Shown one piece after another: positions 1 through 8,300 of a DNA stretch of 16,077 nt; the stretch's first letter is position 1, and the number at the start of each line of letters is the position of its first letter. The DNA is from Opitutales bacterium. GTDB lineage: Bacteria > Verrucomicrobiota > Verrucomicrobiia > Opitutales > T3Sed10-336. The notes beneath the pieces are model-generated. The model ran no database searches. It worked only from the letters and a program-made list of their open reading frames with translations, and was not told the origin of the DNA. The position numbers and the translations under genes were made by a program. Where the stretch lies: contig SLOW01000201.1 in NCBI GenBank assembly GCA_007132315.1, forward strand, positions 1-16,077, read 5' to 3'.

Positions 1-2
1 AG

Positions 3-1154
3 AATCTGGTCGGGTGGGAGCCGGTCACCGGGTTTCCACAACAGGCGGCAGGCGCCTTGATGGAGCACCTGTTTTTGGCGGAAGCCAAGCAGGGGTTTTT
101 CCGGTTGGTGCAACGAAGTGAAGCCGGACCCGGGGATGAAATCCTGGTCCTCCTCGATGGGCCGCCCGAAGGCTATCTCAGGTCATTTTCCACAGGGACG
201 GACGGCGCGGGCAATCTATTCTTGCTCTGGCATGCATATGACTATGATCCGAAGGATTGGACATCCTGGGAGTCCGCACATCTGCAGCGTTTTTCGCGCA
301 CGGGTAACCCCCTCGGGGAGCCGATTGTTGCGGTTGATTCGCGGGAGGAACCGTTGTCTATCGAGATCTGGGATCCGGTGGTGGCGGTTGCTCCGGACGG
401 CGGATTCGCGGTGCTCTGGCTCGAATCCGACTACGACGGGGACTCCGAGAGAATCATGGCTCGTTTCTTCAATGCGGAGGGCGAGCGAGTGGGTGAAAAC
501 CGCACCTTGGTCGCCAAGGAGAGCGGCTGGGACGGCGACTTCGATTTGTCCACCGCGGTCATCGATTCGGACGGAAACCTTGTCGTTGCCTGGATGGAAT
601 GGGATTACGATGATGTTGCCGACTCAGGCCGGGATCGGATCTTCGTTCAGGTTTTCGACAGCGACGGCCACGCCTTGGGAACGGCGCTTATGGTTGCCGA
701 GACGTACGATGATGCCGACGTATTCGCCTGGTATCCGGTTGTGCTCGAAGCTCCGGACGGCGGGTACGATGTGTATTTTCTCGAGTCCGGATGGCCGGGC
801 GCCGATCGTATCGAGGTGCGCACCTTTAACGCCGGGGGATTCGTGGGGCAGCAACGAAGATTGGTTTCGTTTCCAACCACGATCATTGAGACCTTCTCGG
901 CGGCCAGGGACGCCACAGGGCTGCTCCGGGTTGCGTGGATGGACCACTCCGCGGGCTTGTTTTTGGAAAGCGCGGTCATGGTGCAGACGTTCGGTCCGGA
1001 CGAACAACCGATTTCGGACCCGGTCAACATCGCGCATAGCGAACCAATGGCGCATTGGTCGACGCCGCGGATTGTCGCTTTACCCGCGGGAGGCTATGCG
1101 GTGGTATGGCGCGAGCACGAGCGCCTCGTCGCGCGCTATGTTCGGGGGGATTAG
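3..1154 (+). CDS. Secreted-type repeat protein, 5'-partial (beta-propeller-like), function unknown
   Basis: The reading frame is open to the left edge (positions 3-56 read NLVGWEPVTGFPQQAAGA in frame), so the TTG at 57 and ATG at 60 are probably internal and the true start lies outside. The visible part holds about six units of roughly 58 residues. Each has a 'DGG-hydrophobic-W' strand followed by 'x-R-F-(N/D)-x-x-G-x-x-x-G', for example APDGGFAVLW then ARFFNAEGERVG, and DSDGNLVVAW then VQVFDSDGHALG. Such repeats usually build beta-propellers in exported bacterial proteins; I recognise no enzyme motif. The last unit stops mid-motif (GGYAVVW then LVARYVRGD and a stop), exactly where the truncated GH5 gene of the other strand ends, and the two stop codons share bases 1152-1153. 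The C-terminus is therefore probably lost. Fold and export are inference; the repeats are directly visible. Confidence 0.75.
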   Translation, partial: NLVGWEPVTGFPQQAAGALMEHLFLAEAKQGFFRLVQRSEAGPGDEILVLLDGPPEGYLRSFSTGTDGAGNLFLLWHAYDYDPKDWTSWESAHLQRFSRTGNPLGEPIVAVDSREEPLSIEIWDPVVAVAPDGGFAVLWLESDYDGDSERIMARFFNAEGERVGENRTLVAKESGWDGDFDLSTAVIDSDGNLVVAWMEWDYDDVADSGRDRIFVQVFDSDGHALGTALMVAETYDDADVFAWYPVVLEAPDGGYDVYFLESGWPGADRIEVRTFNAGGFVGQQRRLVSFPTTIIETFSAARDATGLLRVAWMDHSAGLFLESAVMVQTFGPDEQPISDPVNIAHSEPMAHWSTPRIVALPAGGYAVVWREHERLVARYVRGD

Positions 1155-1678
1155 GCGGTCGCGTCCTTCAGCTCGTTGATGCCGTTGTCGTGAGGTTCGT
1201 TCAAGATTTCGAACAGCACGGTTTCCGGATGGTTCCGAAAGGTATGCGCGATTTGTGTCCACTGGGCGAGAAAGCGGTCGCGTTGTCCCTCCGGGTCGGC
1301 GTAGAGCGCTTTGTGGTGGTGCATGTTGATGATGACGATCAGGTCGTTCGCGAGGGCTTCGGCCACCACTTCTTCGATCCGATCGAAGAAGTCGGGTTCG
1401 ATGGTGTACGGAGGTTCCTCCAGGCTGCGTTCGGGGGTTTCCCAGCGAACGGGGATGCGCACGTGCCGAAACCCCAGCTCGGCCATCATGGCGAAATATT
1501 CCGGGTTGTAGGAGTTGCCCCAGGCAGTCTCCGTGGGGGCTTCAAAGGTGTTGCCCAGGTTGATCCCTCGCCCGAGCCTTTCGTTCATCGCGAAGGCGGC
1601 CCCGCGATCCTGGGACAAGAGGGCCGGCGAGGCGACGAGAAGGAGGCCGATAATCAGGGCGGGTTTGGGCATTGTCAT
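1151..1678 (-). pseudogene. GH5 family endoglucanase/cellulase, 3'-truncated
   Basis: The product begins with a signal peptide (MTMPKPALIIGLLLVASPALLS) and then GH5 landmarks: GRGINLGNTFEAP, LGFRHVRIPVRW, a conserved NMHHH and the acid/base motif ILNEPHD near the end. The frame stops about 10 residues after NEP. GH5 domains normally continue for some 130-170 residues carrying the second catalytic glutamate (nucleophile), which is missing here, so the product should be inactive. I chose the ATG at 1678 because the signal peptide starts there; the frame is open further to 1759, but those 27 residues do not look like protein. No clear Shine-Dalgarno sequence is visible. The gene would have cut beta-1,4-glucan or a related polysaccharide outside the cytoplasm. 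Its end coincides with the damaged end of the facing gene, which points to a deletion or rearrangement junction. Confidence 0.8.
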
Positions 1679-1832
1679 GGCACGATCATCGTAGGCGCCG
1701 GGGGAGCGCGGGCAATCACCGAATGCGGCCGCCCGCGTCGTCTGATGGGATCCGGCCAAAAATCAATTTTTCTGTCCTTTTCGGTCGGTTTTGTTCGTCA
1801 TACTTGAATAAAACGCTGCCAAGAAGAAAAAC

Positions 1833-2321
1833 ATGAATAATGAAATGAAACCCATAACGCCTTGTCTCTGGTTCAACGGCGACGCCGAGGACGCCGCGAA
1901 CTTTTACGTTTCCCTGGTTCCCGACTCGCGCATCGACACTGTCTTCCGTTCGCCCGCCGATACCCCGAGCGGACCGGCGGGCTCCGTGCTCACCGTCGAG
2001 TTCACGCTCAACGGCAGTCCGTTCCTCGCCTTGAACGGCGACGAGGGCGCCGAGTACACGCACGCCGTTTCCTTTCAAATCCACACCCGCGACCAGGCCG
2101 AGACCGACCGCGTTTGGTCGGCCTTCCTTGCCAACGGCGGGAAGGAGGTTCAATGCGGCTGGCTGACGGACCGCTGGGGTCTCTCCTGGCAGATCGTGCC
2201 GGAACGCCTCAGCGAACTCATCAAGGACGCCGATCCCGACCGCGCCCGCCGGGCGATGGAAGCCATGATGACGATGGTCAAAATCGATATCGCCGCCCTG
2301 GAGAAAGCGGCCGGTTCTTGA
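1833..2321 (+). CDS. VOC family protein, PhnB-like (3-dmu-9_3-mt fold)
   Basis: This is a 162-residue protein of the PhnB/3-demethylubiquinone methyltransferase-like branch of the vicinal oxygen chelate superfamily. Family signatures are the N-terminal 'ITPCLWFNGDAEDAANFY' strand-helix, FLALNGDE, the HAVSFQIHTRDQAETDRVW strand-helix and the late 'CGWLTDRWGLSWQIVP' motif followed by a helical tail (DPDRARRAMEAMMTMVKIDI). Length is typical for the family. Members are small cytoplasmic dimers; most have no assigned substrate, and the methyltransferase name is historical. The ATG at 1833 has only a weak purine stretch (AAGAAG) upstream; a second ATG at 1845 is possible. The gene stands alone, divergent from the GH5 remnant (154 bp apart), with no neighbour suggesting a pathway. 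It appears intact. Confidence 0.9.
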   Translation: MNNEMKPITPCLWFNGDAEDAANFYVSLVPDSRIDTVFRSPADTPSGPAGSVLTVEFTLNGSPFLALNGDEGAEYTHAVSFQIHTRDQAETDRVWSAFLANGGKEVQCGWLTDRWGLSWQIVPERLSELIKDADPDRARRAMEAMMTMVKIDIAALEKAAGS

Positions 2322-2404
2322 TCCTGATCCGAAGACAACCCGCATCTCGGCCGACCGGGATTGCGAACGCCGTTCTTGCCGGGCTTCGCCGATCGGAAAG
2401 CGCC

Positions 2405-2450
2405 CGCAAGCCCCGACAGGTCGGGACAGACCCCCCACATTACAAACCGA
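2405..2450. repeat. Dispersed repeat, copy 1 (CCCGACAGGTCGGG core)
   Basis: The core at 2412-2425 pairs CCCGAC with GTCGGG around an AG loop. After the core come (A/G)CA(A/G), a C-rich stretch and TACAAACC. The same order (core, then TACAAGCC after 14-15 nt) recurs at 13285-13330 in the same orientation. Both copies sit in non-coding DNA behind genes. This fits a REP-like interspersed repeat; the family name is not known to me. Confidence 0.6.
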
Positions 2451-2498
2451 ATGCAATAACCTAAAAATATCCTTCACCGGATGCCATTCCGCCTAAAC

Positions 2499-2530
2499 CA
2501 CGGATTGCGGGCTCGGATCGAAAATCCGTG
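2499..2530. repeat. Inverted repeat CACGGATT / AATCCGTG
   Basis: Arms of 8 bp at 2499-2506 and 2523-2530 are separated by 16 nt. It is followed at 2571-2602 by a CACCGCAGAGACG...GCGCAGAGG stretch. Both elements resemble short intergenic repeats common in many environmental bacterial genomes (from memory, not checked). It could also be a weak hairpin of the VOC transcript's 3' region. Confidence 0.4.
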
Positions 2531-2890
2531 TATTGCGGAAATCTGTGGGTCGACGGGTTTAAAATAGGCACCGCAGAGACGGGATGAGCGCAGAGGGAGC
2601 ACTGGAATAAGGCCTTAACCCTGCCCGCCTGGGAGAGTCCGGCTAAAGCCTGGACCTACGCGATCGATCCGTGGATATGTAGCGCCGTGCTTCAGACAGG
2701 AGTACGGAACCCGCAGCGAACAGTGAGGCGTCCAAAGTATTTTTTGGCCCATTGCTCGTCGAAGTATCCAAAAAATCGCACCGTGATTTCATTATTCCGA
2801 CATCAGGAAAAATCGGAATTCGATCCAAGGGATTCTTTTGAAGGCGGCACCAAAACCTTTTGCGACACATGCGCAAACCGTTCAGGTGCG

Positions 2891-2919
2891 TTGTGTAAAT
2901 AATTTTAAACAAATATATT
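2891..2919 (+). promoter_or_regulatory. Candidate sigma-70-type promoter for the sigma/kinase pair
   Basis: TTGTGT (2891-2896) is followed after 17 nt by TATATT (2914-2919) in an AT-rich stretch. It would give a leader of almost 300 nt before the sigma factor ATG at 3218, containing the inverted repeat at 2965-2986. The -10 box matches 5 of 6 consensus bases and the -35 only its TTG. Only the hexamers support this call. Confidence 0.3.
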
Positions 2920-2964
2920 ATGTAATTGGATTGTCTGGTTTGCATTTGCGGTTTTTTGCTGCCG

Positions 2965-2986
2965 GATTTCGAACAACCTCGAAATC
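2965..2986. repeat. Perfect inverted repeat in the sigma factor leader
   Basis: GATTTCGA (2965-2972) and TCGAAATC (2979-2986) pair perfectly around a 6-nt loop, ACAACC. It lies downstream of the candidate promoter and about 230 nt before the sigma factor start. It may be an operator or an RNA hairpin; the T-run that follows (ATGACTTTTTG) is too weak to call a terminator. Confidence 0.45.
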
Positions 2987-3217
2987 ATGACTTTTTGTCG
3001 TTGGGTGGGGCGGCAAGTTTTGCTAATATGGCTAATACGGTGGATTAATGCCGTTTCTTGTGTCCGAGACCCGCGCCAATCCTTATTAGGAGAATCCATT
3101 CCGAAAAAGTCCGTAGTTAATCCTGGCTTACCGGGCATACCATCGAAGCACTCCGATTCAACACTTCTCAATTCCGTGTCCACCAAGGATTCCAGCGCTT
3201 CTGCTGTTTGCTGCTCA

Positions 3218-3772
3218 ATGCCCGAAGTCACCCGACTTCTGGAAGCTCTGGCAATTGATGAAAAGGTGACCGCTTTTGATCTGGTTCCTGTTATATATGC
3301 GCAGTTACGCCAGTTGGCGGCCCGAAAGTTCTCCCACGAGTGCCCGGGGCAAACCCTTCAGCCTACCGCCTTGGTCCACGAGGCTTGGCTGCGCCTCGTA
3401 AAGGACGAGATTCGTGACTGGAAAAATTTGCGCCACCTTCTCGCCGCCGCCGCCACGGCGATGCGCCGCATTCTGATCGAAAACGCTCGCTCCAAGCAGA
3501 GGTTGAAACGTGGTGGCGGATGGACGCGGATTGATTTTAACGAATGCGTTTCCGGCGGGGCGGTTAAGGACGAGATGCTGCTGGCGCTGGACGGGGCTTT
3601 GGAGAATTTCGCACAGGTTTCACCTGAAGCGGTGCGTCTGGTGGAACTGCGATTTTTCGCTGGATTCAGCCACCGGGAGGCGGCCGAGATGATGGGGCTC
3701 TCGCGCCGCTCCGCCGATGGCCTTTGGGCTTACGCCCGCGCCTGGCTGTTGGAGGAACTTTTGCGCGAGTAG
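3218..3772 (+). CDS. ECF-type RNA polymerase sigma factor (TIGR02999-like)
   Basis: The 184-residue product matches the ECF sigma factors usual in Planctomycetes, Acidobacteria and Verrucomicrobia. It opens with MPEVTRLLEAL, has a region 2 core at residues 22-90 (LVPVIYAQLRQLAARKF, then LQPTALVHEAWLRL, then AAATAMRRILIENARSKQRLKRGG), and a region 4 helix-turn-helix at about 137-180 (LRFFAGFSHREAAEMMGLS, then AYARAWLLEEL). Region 2 binds core polymerase and the -10 element, region 4 the -35 element. I chose the ATG at 3218 because it gives the canonical family N-terminus; the frame is open to 2987, but those residues are not family-like. No Shine-Dalgarno precedes 3218. An AGGAG at 3088-3092 sits before an ATT, not a normal start. 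The gene lies 95 bp before a kinase gene, an arrangement frequent in this group and suggesting joint expression. Target genes are unknown. Confidence 0.88.
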   Translation: MPEVTRLLEALAIDEKVTAFDLVPVIYAQLRQLAARKFSHECPGQTLQPTALVHEAWLRLVKDEIRDWKNLRHLLAAAATAMRRILIENARSKQRLKRGGGWTRIDFNECVSGGAVKDEMLLALDGALENFAQVSPEAVRLVELRFFAGFSHREAAEMMGLSRRSADGLWAYARAWLLEELLRE

Positions 3773-3867
3773 AAACCCGTTGCGGCTGAATACGATTCTT
3801 TCTGGTGTGGCTTTGGAATGCTGTGTCGAAAGGGTCGCCATTCCCGGCATAGAGATGGTTTTCGTCC

Positions 3868-5019
3868 ATGAATGAAAAATTTAAACGTATCCCCAGGATT
3901 TTTTCGGAGGTAGTTTTCTGCGATTCGCCGGCAGAACGGATTGCGTGCCTGGATAGCGCTTGTGGCGGTGACATCGAACTGAGAGCGGAGGTGGAGCGTC
4001 TGGTTGAAGCACATCGGCGGGCGGGTCGTTTTCTGGAGCGCCCCGCCATTGAGTTCGGAGGGTGTGCCGTCGAAAAACCTGGCGACCGCATCGGGGGTTA
4101 CCGACTTCTCGAAAAGGTCGGCGAAGGGGGTTGGGGGATGGTCTATTCGGCGAACCGGGAGTCTCCCGTTCGGCGCCGTGTGGCCTTGAAGATCGTTAAG
4201 TTGGGAATGGAATCCCGGAGTATCGTCGCGTGCTTCGAGGATGAGCAAAAGGCACTGGCGATGATGGATCATCCCAATATCGTGACATTCCTCGACTCGG
4301 GAGCCACGGCCGCCGGACGTCCTTTCTTTGTAATGGAAATGGTGCGTGGGATCTCGATCACGGAGTATTGCGATAATAAACGCTTGCAGGTCGCCGAACG
4401 CCTGAAGCTTTTTATTGATATTTGCGATGCCGTGCAGTACGTGCATAAAAAGGGAGTTGTCCATAGGGACTTAAAGCCGTTCAATGTTCTTGTCTCGCAC
4501 GACGACGGAATACCCAAAATTATTGATTTCGGTATTGCCAAATCCATGATCGGATCGCGTCTGTCCAACAGTGTGGCGGAGACCTCGGCTGATCGGCTGT
4601 TTGTGGGGACTCCGGATTACATGAGTCCGGAACAGGCGCTTATGACCGACGCCGCCGACATTGATCCCCGTAGCGACGTGTACAGTCTCGGAGGGCTGCT
4701 CTATGAATTGCTTGCCGGAAGGACTCCCTTTGAGATACGGAGCCAGGAGAAGCTTGGATTCGACGAGATACGGAGAAGAATTTGCGATGTGGAGCCGCCG
4801 ACGCCTGCGGCGAAACTCAAAAGCATGCATTCTTCCATGCGGGAGCCGAAGGCGATCGGCAGCCTCGTGTCGGCGGTCCGCGGCGAACTGGACGGGATCG
4901 TCATGAGGTGCTTGGAGAAGGACCCGGGTCGTCGCTATAAAACAGCCGGCGGACTGGCCGCCGATTTACGGCGGCACCTGAATCGGGAACCCGTTCCGTG
5001 CCCTGTGCGGATACCATAG
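3868..5019 (+). CDS. Hanks-type serine/threonine protein kinase lacking a membrane/sensor part
   Basis: The 383-residue protein has a helical N-terminal region (about 1-70) and a complete kinase domain (about 78-372). Visible motifs are the glycine loop GEGGWGMVY (85-93), the ATP-binding lysine in VALKIVK (K108), HRDLKPFNVL (catalytic D201, N206), DFG (220-222), GTPDYMSPEQ (248-257) and SDVYSLGGLLYELLAGRTPF (269-288), ending with RRYKTAGGLAADLRRHLNREPV. All catalytic residues are present, so activity is likely. Relatives next to TIGR02999 sigma factors usually continue after 'LNxEPV' into a transmembrane helix and TPR or WD40 repeats; this one stops eight residues later. It is either a naturally soluble kinase or a 3'-truncated gene. 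AGAGATGG lies about 10 nt before the ATG at 3868. It probably shares a transcript with the sigma factor; substrates are unknown. Confidence 0.9.
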   Translation: MNEKFKRIPRIFSEVVFCDSPAERIACLDSACGGDIELRAEVERLVEAHRRAGRFLERPAIEFGGCAVEKPGDRIGGYRLLEKVGEGGWGMVYSANRESPVRRRVALKIVKLGMESRSIVACFEDEQKALAMMDHPNIVTFLDSGATAAGRPFFVMEMVRGISITEYCDNKRLQVAERLKLFIDICDAVQYVHKKGVVHRDLKPFNVLVSHDDGIPKIIDFGIAKSMIGSRLSNSVAETSADRLFVGTPDYMSPEQALMTDAADIDPRSDVYSLGGLLYELLAGRTPFEIRSQEKLGFDEIRRRICDVEPPTPAAKLKSMHSSMREPKAIGSLVSAVRGELDGIVMRCLEKDPGRRYKTAGGLAADLRRHLNREPVPCPVRIP

Positions 5020-5157
5020 CGGCGCTTATCTCCGGAAAGACGTCGCGCCTGCGACTTTATGAAACCGGCCGCATCGGTTTAACGATTGGATCAGGCCAGC
5101 CGCATCGACGGTTTTCGATCGGTTGAGTCGGCTCACCTCGGCGCTCCGCGCCCTTCA

Positions 5158-5173
5158 CCGCCGCTTTTGGCGG
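5158..5173. repeat. Small GC hairpin before a T-rich tract (possible terminator of the kinase gene)
   Basis: CCGCC (5158-5162) pairs with GGCGG (5169-5173) around GCTTTT. The sequence AGATTTTGACATTTTTTT follows. The stem is short and the T-tract is not immediate, so termination is only a possibility. The rest of the 295-bp gap between kinase and giant gene shows nothing else clear apart from the promoter candidate. Confidence 0.3.
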
Positions 5174-5196
5174 AGATTTTGACATTTTTTTATAAT
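5167..5196 (+). promoter_or_regulatory. Candidate promoter of the giant RCC1 gene
   Basis: A perfect TATAAT lies at 5191-5196. The best -35 at usual distance is TTGGCG (5167-5172, 18-nt spacer). A perfect TTGACA at 5179-5184 is only 6 nt from the -10 and cannot pair with it in the normal way. The leader to the ATG would be about 110 nt. The giant gene could thus be transcribed separately from the sigma/kinase pair. Confidence 0.4.
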
Positions 5197-5314
5197 TCTC
5201 GGTGCAAATGCCTGCGAAACGACGCTTTAGCAGTATGAAGGGTGTCTGGAAGCATTCGACGGCATCCGTTGTGCAAAACTAATTTGTGAAAAACCGAAGC
5301 CCATCAAAGCCGTT

Positions 5315-8300
5315 ATGAAGTACAAAGCCTCAAATTTTTTCGCGGGATCGCTCGTTGCGCTCCTTTCGTTCGCCTCCGCCGCTTCCGCCGAAACCGACGC
5401 TCAATTATGGTCTTGGGGATCGAACACTTACGGCCAGTTGGGTCTGGGGTTGACAGGAATTCAACCGGTGCCCGGTCGCGAAATCACAGAGGCTGCCGAT
5501 TGGGCGTATGTCACCGGCGGGACCGGTTTCGCCGTCGCATTGAAAGACGACGGCACATTGTGGGCGTGGGGCCACAATGCGCGGAACGAGTTGGGACTGG
5601 GGACCGACATCGACCGTAGTGAACCGGCTCAGATTGGTAGCGAGGATCATTGGGTCGCGGTAGCGTCCGGATCGTATCACACGCTCGCGGTTACCGATGA
5701 AGGTGAACTCTACGCATGGGGGGGATTCAATTTTCAGGGTCAGTTAGGGCTCGGGGATACGATGTCGCGTTCAGAGCCGACGCTGGTCGACGACGGCGAT
5801 GGCAACCCATGGCGGAAGGTCGCCGCCGGGGGCTCGCACTCGATGGCTATTCGGGAGGATGGCACACTTTGGGCCTGGGGCTCGAACGCGTCGGGACAAC
5901 TGGGAGACGGCACCGGGGAACACCGCGAATCGCCCGTGGAGATCCCGGTTCCCGGCGGAGGAGTTGGAGTGCAGTGGAGTTCGGCCGCCGCCGGCAGCAG
6001 TCACTCGATGGCGATTCTTTCTGATGGAACTCTCTGGTCATGGGGATGGAACACTCGCGGACAATTGGGAGCGGGGGATTCGGACAATCGGCTTTCTCCG
6101 GTTCAGGTGTTGGTGGAGGGCGAAGACGATGACGGATGGGACGAAGTGGCGGCGGGGCGTTTTCACACCATGGCATTACGGAGCGGTGAACTCTGGGCGT
6201 GGGGCGGAAACCGCTCAGGGCAGATTGGCGCGGGCGGCACTGAACTCACCTTCAGTGATGTTCCACTGCAAATCGGGGAGTGGGATGACTGGACGAGCGT
6301 TGTCGCGGGCGACGGAAACAGCGGGGGCATCCGCGAAGGGGGGCATTTGTGGGTGTGGGGAGATAATTCTTTCGGTCAGATCGGCGACGGGACGCTGGAG
6401 AGGCGGACGGTACCGGAAAGGGTTGAACCGGAGGGAGGATGGACTGCGGTTCACTTGGAGGGTACAACGCCCATTGTCAATGTACAGACCCAACTCGGGC
6501 TGTATGCCCTCGGCCTCCGGGAAGAGGAAACCGAGGGACCGCCGGGCCGGAGTCTTTGGGGCTGGGGTTTCGGCCAAAACGGACAATTGGCGAACGGAAC
6601 CTTCGGCAATGTGCGCGCACCCGAACGAGTGGAAGAAGTCAGTCCGGGCTTTCTTCCGGAGCCGGAAGGCTGGCGGCATGTGGCCGCCGGTAGGGATTCC
6701 TCGCTGGGCATTGCCGACGATGGAACGCTGTGGGCGTGGGGAGCAAACGGCAGCGGGCAGCTTGGAGACAACTCGACGGACCTGCGTGCCGCACCCGTGA
6801 GGTGGTCGGATGATTCATGGAAAACGGTTGCAAAGGCGGTTTCGCATGCTCACGCGATTCGCGATGACGGCACACTTTGGGGGTGGGGTTTTGGGTTTCT
6901 GGGACTCCCCGGTGGCTTCATCTCAAGGTTGCAGCCGACACAAATCGGCACCGAAGACGATTGGAGTGGAGTCGCGGGCGCGGGAAACCATTCTCTTGCA
7001 ATCAAGGACGACGGCACATTGTGGTCCTGGGGGCAGAACAATTTCGGTCAAGTGGGTGACGGCACCACGACCGTTCGGTCCACACCTGTGCAAGTGTTCG
7101 CCGACGGCGCTGCCGACGGCGGCTGGGTTGCGGTGGCCGTCGGCAGCAGTATGATCAGCATTCGAGGGCACTCCGTCGCCTTGCGGGAGGATGGTTCGCT
7201 ATGGGCGTGGGGCAGTAATGAGAATGGTCAATTGGGTGACGGAACAACCAGCGACCGCCATGAGCCGATTAAGATTAGCGAAGAAGGCGAGTACTGGGTG
7301 TTTGTTTCGGCCGGGCATGAACACACTTTGGCCATTCGGTCGGACGGGACGTTGTGGGCATGGGGAGAGAATTTTTTCGGCCAATTAGGAGTCAGTGGAG
7401 GATGGGCACGGACCGAACCGGTCCAAGTGGGTGAGGATAACGACTGGCGCTTTGTCGCCACCCACGCCTACCACACGCTCGGCGTGAAGAAGGACGGGAG
7501 TCTTTGGAGTTGGGGCCGGGGAGGGGACGGACAGTTGGGGGAAGGCGGAAGCACGACACAGTGGACGCCCCAGCCGGTGGACGACGGAGGTTGGTGGACA
7601 TCTGCCGCCGTCGGGGACCACCACTCCGTGGGTGTGCGTTCCGAGGCCAAACCACTGCATTACGATGTTGCCGTTTTTGCCGACCCGCCGGATGCCGGAA
7701 CGGTTTCGGGCGCTGGAGAATATCCCGCCGGCAGCCTTGCCGGTGTTTTAGCGCAGGAGGCGGAAGGATACGCCTTTTCCGCATGGGTCGAGAACGGTGT
7801 CGTAGTGTCAACAAACCGGTTTCACCTCGTTTCCGTCAACGGTGATCGTACCCTTGAGGCTGAGTTTGAAGCCGACGAGCCTGATATTCATCTTATAAAC
7901 GCAGAGGCGGAGCCGACCGAGGGCGGAACGGTCGGCGGAAGCGGTGCGTTTGCGGCGGGGGCGGAGGCAACCCTCACGGCCGATGCGAACGAGGGGTATG
8001 TGTTCTCCGCTTGGACCGAGGACGGCGCGGATGTATCGACGGACGCCGAATACACGTTCGTCGTGGCGGGTGACCGCGACCTCGTGGCGGTCTTCACGGC
8101 GGAAACGCCTGGAGAGGATGAGTTTCAAGTATCCGTTTATTCGGTTCCCGGCGACGGCGGAGAGGTTGTCGGCGGCGGTTCGTATGAGGCCGGCGATCCG
8201 GTGACCGTCACCGCCTATGCGGCTGTCGGATACCGGTTCGTCCGCTGGACCGAAGACGGGGGGGAAGTTTCCGCCGTCGGCGAATATTCCTTTGAGGCGA

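Larger units (their letters stand above)
2322..3217. other. Long non-coding stretch with repeat relics
   Basis: About 900 bp lie between the VOC gene and the sigma factor start. I see no convincing gene. It holds a copy of a CCCGAC-AG-GTCGGG dispersed repeat (about 2405-2450), an inverted repeat of CACGGATT, a CGCAGAGACG-type relic (2571-2602), an AT-rich promoter candidate near 2891-2919, a perfect 22-nt inverted repeat (2965-2986) and a tandem 9-bp repeat (GCTAATATG/GCTAATACG, 3022-3039). The frame of the sigma factor is open back to an ATG at 2987, but that stretch does not resemble the family. The part from 2640 to 3010 is visibly richer in A and T than the flanking genes. Confidence 0.6.

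Noticed and set aside
1055..1807. 250-codon plus-strand ORF
   Set aside because: It lies antisense to the GH5 remnant, which has clear family motifs; its own translation is low-complexity and unfamiliar.
1716..2477. 253-codon minus-strand ORF over the VOC gene
   Set aside because: It is a GC-driven shadow of the VOC gene; the plus-strand translation matches a known family over its full length.
2987..3217. 77-residue N-terminal extension of the sigma factor
   Set aside because: The family begins with MPExTxLL, found at the ATG at 3218. The extension shows no homology-like features and no ribosome binding site at 2987.
5179..5196. Perfect TTGACA plus perfect TATAAT as one promoter
   Set aside because: The spacer is only 6 nt, far below the usual 16-18; only the TATAAT is kept, with TTGGCG as the -35.
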